Below are positions 12,601-21,600 of a stretch of DNA of 46,215 nt, in pieces. The translations under genes and the position numbers were made by a program. The notes beneath the pieces were generated by a model. It ran no database searches. It saw only the letters and a list, made by a program, of their open reading frames with translations, and was not told where the DNA came from. The stretch's first letter is position 1. Each line of letters begins with the position of its first letter. Location of the stretch: the NCBI GenBank assembly GCA_020650975.1, contig JAIPMN010011221.1, positions 1,653-47,867 on the forward strand, read 5' to 3'. The stretch comes from Apostichopus californicus (lineage: Eukaryota; Echinodermata; Holothuroidea; Aspidochirotida; Stichopodidae).

Positions 12601-15600
12601 ACCCAAACGATTACATGGTAATTGCTCTATAACCTGAATTTTTGATTAATTATTATTATCCAAAACAATCCCCTATTGCCCATCCCATCCCAACCTCCGT
12701 TCCCCGTTCCCCCCCCCCTTCACCCTTGTCCACACTCACACCCTGAGAAAAAATTAACTTACAATATCTGGCAACCATAGCAGTGATGTCGCACCAGAGT
12801 TAAACTTGTAATTACACAGCATACTCTTGGATATGTAATCATACACATTGACAGCATCTGAAAAAAAAAAAAAAGAATCATAAAATGAAATCGAAATTCA
12901 TTTCACAAAGAAAGGACTGTTTGGTTCTTGCTTTTTGAACGCAAAAAGAAGGGTTTTTGTCCTCTTGTGGTTCAGAAATCTGTCTTTCATAAATGTCTAA
13001 AGTAAATTCAGGATTGTACTTGTCTGTAAATTGGCAAGTTTTCCAGCAGAAGGGATCAAATGCCAAACAAACAATTTGCCCCTCCCATGCTCTCCCACCT
13101 CTGTGAAATTTTACTTACAAGTTAAAGTTGAAAGTTTACAGTCTTGTTCAAGACCAATGCCCCCCTCACATGACTTTAAAACTTAACCCCTGGTCATTAG
13201 TAACTTGTTACACCGATGCACACGCAAGTTTGCACAATTCAAACAATCCCTTCTGGGACACTACAGCACACCACAACGACGTGTCCATTGGGGGACTTCC
13301 CATAGGGTGCAGCCACAAACCGGCGCACGCAACAATATTTACAAGCTACCTCAAACTCCCCATTTATAAAGCTGTGTGGAGAGAGGCAATGGAGATAAAA
13401 TGCCTTGCCCAAGGACACAAAGTAATGTTCTGACCAGGACTTAAACGTGCAATCCTTAGATCGCCAGTCCACTACCTTAACCACTTGACCACAACACTAT
13501 CACAAGTCTGGTTATGAAGGCTGCTTCTAAATACTAGAGTGTCTCTGTCGACCTTCTCCTACCAAATCTGTTTAAACTATTTGCTCCTAGATATAACCCA
13601 TTGATTAGGAGGGGTGGGTTAATACCAGAAAGAACAAAAACTGAGGTTGAATTAAAGAGAGTGAATTGTTACTTTGGACTTACTATCTAGGCCAGCGGAA
13701 GCCACGAGTTGAGAGACCGGTGAGCTGGCCACTTGAGAGATCACCCCGGAATGAAAGGCAAAGAGCTTCTCAGGAGTCTCCATGGTGTGAGAGAAGGAAA
13801 GATCTAACCTCCAAATACCACCGTTTGCATCCTACAATAAAACAAAAGAAATTTGAACAGGTTGATTGGTGAAACTGCAGATTTTAATGCTTAGCTATTT
13901 GAATAATTTTTGGATAAAGTTTTTGATAAAATGGAGATGGGAATAAAATCCAACCTTGATACATTTCAATTAGTTAGACTATTAAGAGCTTCATTCCAAA
14001 TGATACACCAAACATGTTATTTGTTTGACATTTAAAAGTAACAGGCTCAGGAAAACGTGTTTGGATCATAATTTAGAACAATGGAAAATGTGTTGAAAAT
14101 GGCCCCCTGAGCCCTTCAGCCCTGTTGCTGCTCACCCAATTACCATGTTACATACCTGAGCCCCTGAGCCCTTCAGCCCTGTTGCTGCTTACCCTGATTA
14201 CCATGTTACATACCTGAGCCCCTGAGTCCTGTTGCTGCTAACCCTGATAACCATGTTACATACCTGAGCCCCTGAGCCCTGTTGCTGCTAACCCTGATAA
14301 CCATGTTACATACCTGAGCCCCTGAGCCCTGTTGCTGCTAACCCTGATACCCATGTAACATACCTGAGCATACCAGATGCTGGTAGCTTCTGGATCGAGT
14401 GTCTTCACCATCGACATCAAATGGACACTATTTCCAACTTTGAGTTCGTTCATGGGTTCCATCTCAAAGAAACCAGAATCGTCCATCGAATCAGCCGTAT
14501 CAATGCTCTCAAAATCCCAGACCTGTAAATAATAATAATCAGTAGTTATTTTTACCACGCTCAAGCGACCACAAATTTGGGAAGAAGCTTGCAGGGGCTT
14601 ATGGATTACAACTTACACGTTGGGTGGCTCACATATCAACATTTAAACTCAAATTTGGAATCTTTTCAATTTAGAAAGTCATTTAAGATGTGAAAACCGT
14701 AGATTGCTCTTGGATGAAAAACCTATCTTACTATGACCTGGCCAGATATCAAACCCGCCTTTATCCACTCGGCTCATACTGAACTATACGTTTGACTGAA
14801 CATTTAGGAAGACCCTACAGGGTGAGTTTCTCCGACTGAAGCCGACAGTACTCATTAAAACTAGCAAACTCTTTGTCAGTCTGTTGTACACACTTTTAAA
14901 CTGTGATGTCATTTTTAGACTTGATCAAGTCTTTTAAGCCATGTGCGGGAAGAAACATTAAAGTGGTAATATCTCTAAAATTATGCTATAATATTTTTTT
15001 TTTTTTAAGATCTGTTTACGGATGTTGTTCATCATATATTATATCTCTTCCAATGATGTGTAAACATAAGAGGGCCTGATGTTTCGATCCTAGCAGGATC
15101 TTCTTCAGAGGCTATTAAACTATCCACAAGTTTTCACAGAACGAGTGTAAAAATAGTCTCGTTTCGATCAGATCGAGCAGTGCAGGGACAATATATAAGA
15201 ATGGGATATGGTTTATTTTCCACGCCAATCTCATCGCAACTTATTCCATGATCATAAATATAAATGCTTACCCTGACAAAACCATCAGCTCCAATGGAGA
15301 TCAATTCTCCTTCATCCATTACGAACTGCTCGATAGTTCCTGCATGGCAGGGTTTCTTATTCTTCCTGGATATCTGTACCTTGATGAGTCCCCCCTCCCA
15401 GAGGAGCATGTTACCCCACTCTGTTCCAGACAAGACCTTGCCGTCTGGTAGCTCCACATAACCTCTGATGTCAGTGATCTCCGTACGGCCAAACTTTCCC
15501 AGTTGTCCCTGCAGCTTCAGACCTGTGAAGGTTCTTGCCATTTTCCAAAACCTGAAGGAGAAAAGAGATTTATATATGACTATAACATATGATTAGCATA

Positions 15601-18600
15601 TAGCATAGATTATCTCTTTCACAACTATATTTGTTATGCCTATAGTTTCTCATGCCATGGAGCACCCACATACATGCAGTATGTGTACACCAGGTTGAAT
15701 ATTAACTGCTTTAGAGAATGGGTTTGTTGGGGTGGGGTGACAGTGGGGGAGGGGGAAGTACTTGTTGCCAAATTCATTCAACAACCTTTTGAAATTCTTG
15801 CTACTTGGTAGACTGCTATATAGCAAGTGTACTTAAAATCCCTGTTGTTTATGGTAAATATCACATCATTACCTGGCAATTTTAACAACATATTTTTCCA
15901 CTAACATTATATTTAAAGGCATTGAAGACTCGCCCCAAACTGCATGCCACGCTCTGAAAAAGTTAACTTTCCGTTGCTTGCAAGTGAAGTTTTCTTCTTG
16001 TCCCTACAAAATGCAGACAGTAATGAAACGTGATACCTTGTTTTTTTTTATCTGGACCTGAGATGTCCACGCTGATATGTACACTGTGTTGCGGGTATTG
16101 ACCGTAGCTGTATGTATCGACTGTATACTAGTGTCTTATTACTGACAGTAGCAAGCTGTGTGTGTATTTTCTGGGTTCGATGGTGGTGTCTAACACTTCT
16201 GTTACACCTCATTCGAAACTAGATCAGATTACCGGCATCAGACGTTTCTTTTTGCGCGAGTCTCCACACCCTTTAACATCTACTCTACCTGATGTGTCCA
16301 GTACCGCTACTCGTTAGCTGTCCCTCATTTTCCGGAGAGAAAGTCACCCTGAAGACATCTTGGGAGAAAGCTTTGGTTCTCAACATGGTTTTCTCCTGCT
16401 CCCAGTCCCAGACAGTCAGCATAAAGTCAGGGTAGCTACCCACAGATGCCAGCAGGGAACCAGACGGGTTAAAGTCCACGAAAGAATACGCCTTCTCCGT
16501 CCCGCCTCGGAGAATCCGGTACAGTCTTAAAGATGGAAACTGGTAGATTGCAATGTTTGGCATCTCACCCTTCTCAGCCACAACGAAATATTTACCGCTT
16601 GGATGAACCTAGCAAGAAGAAAAAAGGATAAGAATGAACCTATGTTGTCTACTTTGTCAAAAGATTACATTTCAAAGTCAATTTCACGTAGACTCCATCA
16701 ACTGCAGAACCCTTTCTGAAGTCTTAATGCTAGAAGAGAGGAGACAAGAGGACCTGAGGTGTAGTTAGGTGTGTACATTTTGAACAACAATTTTAAGCTT
16801 TATCAATTCCTGCTATATTAAATCGATAATAACTGAAATCGATAATAACTGGTTCACAGCACTGCAACTATCACACAATACATTTGTATCCAATAATATG
16901 GGCCAGTTTGTGCAACCGATTTTTATTTGTTATCTTATTTAGAGTATGGCAGAAGGTTTCTATGACATTCCACAACAAAATATTGAAGTGCTGCAAATAA
17001 ATGCTTTGTGGTGTTCCTCGGGAAATTATTGCATCGGCCAACCTAAACAGAGTTTGATTTCCATACCAACTGTCACAGCCCCTCCCCTATCCTTATCACA
17101 TGGTATTTTTGGAAAGAGGGAGGTATTCATATTCCTAACATCTCCTCCCCACCCCCCCCCTTCACACCACCTACACCTTGTTTACACTTATATGCTGTTA
17201 AAATGTCTGACTATAAGAAGGCCTTCTCTTCACAAAATTTGAAACCATTTTTGGAGAATCCTTAGCTCACTTTACATCTGTTCATCTGTTCATTTATTAT
17301 ATAATGTGACAGCTGTCATTTATCATTATTATTTAATAAATTAATATGTTAATAATTAATTTAATACTGCATACAAAGTGACACTACAACTCACTGTCAC
17401 AGCACCGATGCCTCCCCCACTCATGCTACGAATGTACTTCTGTTCCGACGTCTGTAAGTTTAGAATCTGGAGGACGTTACCGGCTGCAAACAGGACAGTG
17501 TCTGGGTCTACCATGTGAAGATTGGACATCTTGTGACAGTCGTAGCCAAATGAATGCCTGGTTTCAAAGTTAAGGATCGATAGTTAACATTTTCCTACTT
17601 AACGTTTGTAAAATGTAGATACATCTAGCGTAATAACAGAATGATATTTTCAGCTGGGGTTGTCCTGTTGATGTCATTCACTCAACTGTTGCCAGATGCA
17701 TTCATAACATATCACAAAATTGGAAAATATCATATCTTTGCAATATAACATGCTATGAGCACAGAAAAAATATGTTTGAGCAATTTTGCTAAGGAATCAA
17801 CTTCAGCCACCACGAAACCCCATTTTAGTCCCATTAATCAGAAGAAGCCCTTTTAGAGTGGATGATTGTTGGTATTTTTTTTCAACTAAAGGATACTCCA
17901 GATTCATTATATTCTCGGGTAAGCCTGATTCTTCTGTAACACGTGCTCTCGATGCAAGCTCCTCGTAATCGTAGAAAAAGTCTGACGGGATCTTCTTCTC
18001 TTCCTCTTCGCTCCCTTCCTTTTCCTCAGATTTGGTTTTATCTGAGAGAACAAAAGAAAAATATACCAAAAATCAAGAAGAGTTTAAATGAGGTAAGCTA
18101 TAGAGGAAAGCAACATCAAATTCACATGGCTGATGGGTAAGTAATGTTAAATTACCTTGGCCTCAGGTTTTCGCTGTATTTTGGGTTCAAAACAATTATC
18201 AATTTTAAAAATAGTTTTGATGCCACAAATACTCCAAGCATTTGATTTTCTTGACTATAAGCAGAATTTCCAAAAACGAAAGGGAAATTTGATGGCGCTA
18301 TTCGTAAACACAGACTAGACCCACTTATATATCGCAAGTTTTGGAATGTAGGCGTTGACAGTCTTAGAAAAGACTGAACCTTTGCCTAAGTTGGCTCAGT
18401 TAACGTTGGGTTAATCATTTGTTTTCATCGACATTTGGCCTAACTTGGTGGTACATCAGGCAGAAACCAGCTGTCTATAGTTTTCCAGCTGACACATCAT
18501 TCTATTTTGTCACACACTTTTCACAGTCCTATGTTCCTTGGGAATCGATGCATTGATATTACATTAACTAAGATAACAGGACTAACTTTGTGTGTGACTA

Positions 18601-21600
18601 CACATATAATACTCATATTGACAGGTAATGTTTCCAGGGTAACACAATGGCCGATGCAGATCACATGACAAAGTTTGACCAATAACAGTCATTTCAACTT
18701 CCTTTAAGAATCTCAGTATGATCAACAATTACCCCACCCCACTCAGCCAATCCCATCCTGGCTTAGTCCCAGACAAATTGTGCTATAACTGATTCCATGG
18801 CCACAGCCAATGGGATACTTTTGCCTGATAAGAAAGGTTTTAAGTGGACAGAAAAAGGCAAATAAAGAGACAGACCTTCAGAAGTTTGTTCCTCTTCTGT
18901 GTCTTTGCCTCCTTCATCCGCATCTTTAGGAGCTTCAACTTCAGTTGTTGCCTCTCCTCTCTCCTGCTTTGCCTGGTCTTCAGCTAAACCAGTACACAGT
19001 AATGAGACATGTAAGGCACTGCTGCATAATAGTATAGTTTTAATTATAAGAGAAATTGTTAATATTTCAAGCCATTTCATATTCTGCTTCTACATATATG
19101 GAATTATGAATTTTGCTATCATTTCAGAGACTATTGTGAGATCTATATTAAACCTTATTCCTTTGTTTCCTTGAGCTCAGTCATTTCAAAAGTATCCACC
19201 AAAGCCATGTTGAATTGCATTCCACTATAAACAACAGCTTTAGCCAATCATGGTGGCCTAACGTAAAATCATTTATTTCATTCTTCTAGAAAAAAATGAG
19301 TCATGAGTCTTTAACAATGATCTTTATGAGTATATGGGGCAGGAGCTACTGTAAGAGTGTAAGGATGAGTAAAAACTACAACCAAAGTTAGCTTTATCAC
19401 ACTATGAGTGCAGAAAGGTATGGCTACTTCCAGAATGTAAGTAGTCATAGTTACCTCAAACATGTAGGAAGCATGGGTTACCTTGAGACTATAGGGTGGA
19501 GGAGCCACCTTTAGAGCAAAAGGCAATTTGATAGCATCTTGAAGGGTAATTACTTACAAATAAAGTCAGCAGTAGTGCTCTAGTGTGTTTAGAGGGTGTG
19601 GCTTCTTCTAGAATGTAGGCAGTAGTAGTTATCTCCAAAGTGTAGGTGGGAGAGCCTACGTTGAAGCTACAGGGTGCAAAGGCTACCATGAGAGTGTTAC
19701 AATAAGAGTGTAGGGTAGAATTAGCACTTGTGCTTGCTACAGAGAGGTGTGGCTACGTCCAGTAATGAAGGTTATAGTGGCTATCTTGAAAGTTTATAAT
19801 ACTGTAGAGGCTATCTCTACACTGTACCTGTGACAGTATCTTCTTTCTCTCGACCTTCATCGTCTTTACTCTCTGCGGCTTTGTCCACAGAATCTGCATC
19901 TCCAACAGTGGCTGTCTCTCCTTGGACATCTCCTTCAGTTTGAGGCTTTGAATCTAAAGAAGGGTTTGAATTAAACCAGCTGTTAATTGGACATACTGTG
20001 TGGGAGTGTTCCCAATTAAACATTGTAATATAGTTAGGTCAAGTACATTGAGCATGGCAGTATGCTTTTAGAATGTTCAGCGTGAAATGCTGTTTTCTGA
20101 ATATACAACATATCTGGTTTTGCTAATGATGACCATGATTACACAAGCTCCCGCCTACCCCCCTCCCCCCACACTACCACCCAAGGATAAAGTACCTCTA
20201 GCCATACCTTCTCCATTCCCAGTCTCATCATTTCCCTCTTCCTTCTGATTAGACTCTTCTCCTTCCCCTCCTTCTCCTCTTTCTCCTCCTGCATTGTTAT
20301 TTAAATTTCCCTCCTCCACCTGCAGGCTGTTCTCATTTGCCTCCTTTTCGTCATTCCCTTTCACTTCAGCAGACTCTTCTGTAACTTCTCCTACGGTGTC
20401 TCCAGATACTTCGGCCGTTTTCTGTTGACCTTCTCCCGATTCCTTTGTATTATCGTCCCCAGTGTTCTCCTCGGTAATAACAGGCTCTGCTTTCCCTCCT
20501 GAGTCACTTGGTTCTTCTTTATTCTCGTCATCATTTGCTTCCCCTTTCTTCTCGTCGTCAACTGTTTCTCCTTTCTGGTCTTCATTATTTGGTGCATCTA
20601 TTCCATCTCCAGTACTTGGTTCCACTGTCTTTTCTGTAGAATTGGAATCCTTTGTCTCATCTGAAGTACCTGGTTGACCGGTATTTTCTTCAGTACTTGG
20701 TTCACCAGTATTATCTCCATTACTTGGTTCACCGGTATTATCTTCAGTACTTGGTTCACCGGTATTATCTCCATTACTTGGTTCATCGATATTATCTTCT
20801 GTACTTGGTTCAGCGCCATCAGTTACAGGGTTTTCCTGATTACTCTCTTCTGGCACTTTCTCCACAGGCACCTCTTGAGGTTCTGCATCTTCTTTAAAGA
20901 ACACAAAACAAAGAGTTAAAGAATTAAAGAAAACCTTCACAGAGTAAAATTTTATGTTGAACAACGGTAGATTTAAGGTCATCTGTTTCTAATGTATAGC
21001 ATGCTAACAGTTTTAGGAACAATAAAAAACAAAACACTAGCCCAAAGATGTAAAAGAATCATTTCCACTAACTCCAGCCCTCTCTTTTTATAAAGTCACT
21101 TTTAAATCCCAGCTAACAGACCTGTCACGATGTTAAACACACTTGGTATGTACCCTAACTCTGCATATAGACCTATGTCGCCTACTGTATTAATTTACAC
21201 ATGTAGCTGCACTTTTAGCCCACCAAATTTATACAGTAAAATGTAACGCATATGCATTGTAAGGGAATTTTCCCTACTTTTAGCATTTTGACTCAAAACC
21301 TTTACAAGTATAGTCAGTATTGCGAAGTTCGGAACACTGCGAAGTTCTGACACCCCTAAGAAATACACGATTTCACCATGACAACCTATAGCAACAGCCA
21401 ATTTCACGAAAAACTACAAAGCTACAGTTATTTTCTCTCCAAAATGACCAGTGTGCAAGTAAGTACTTACATATTTGTCAATAAAATGACGGAGATCTAT
21501 GAAGTATGTTATAATTACTGAAAGAGCAACTGCGCCACCAATTTTATCACCAGCGCCACACTGTGGGACCGGGTGTCCGAACTTCGCAATACTCTAGCAA

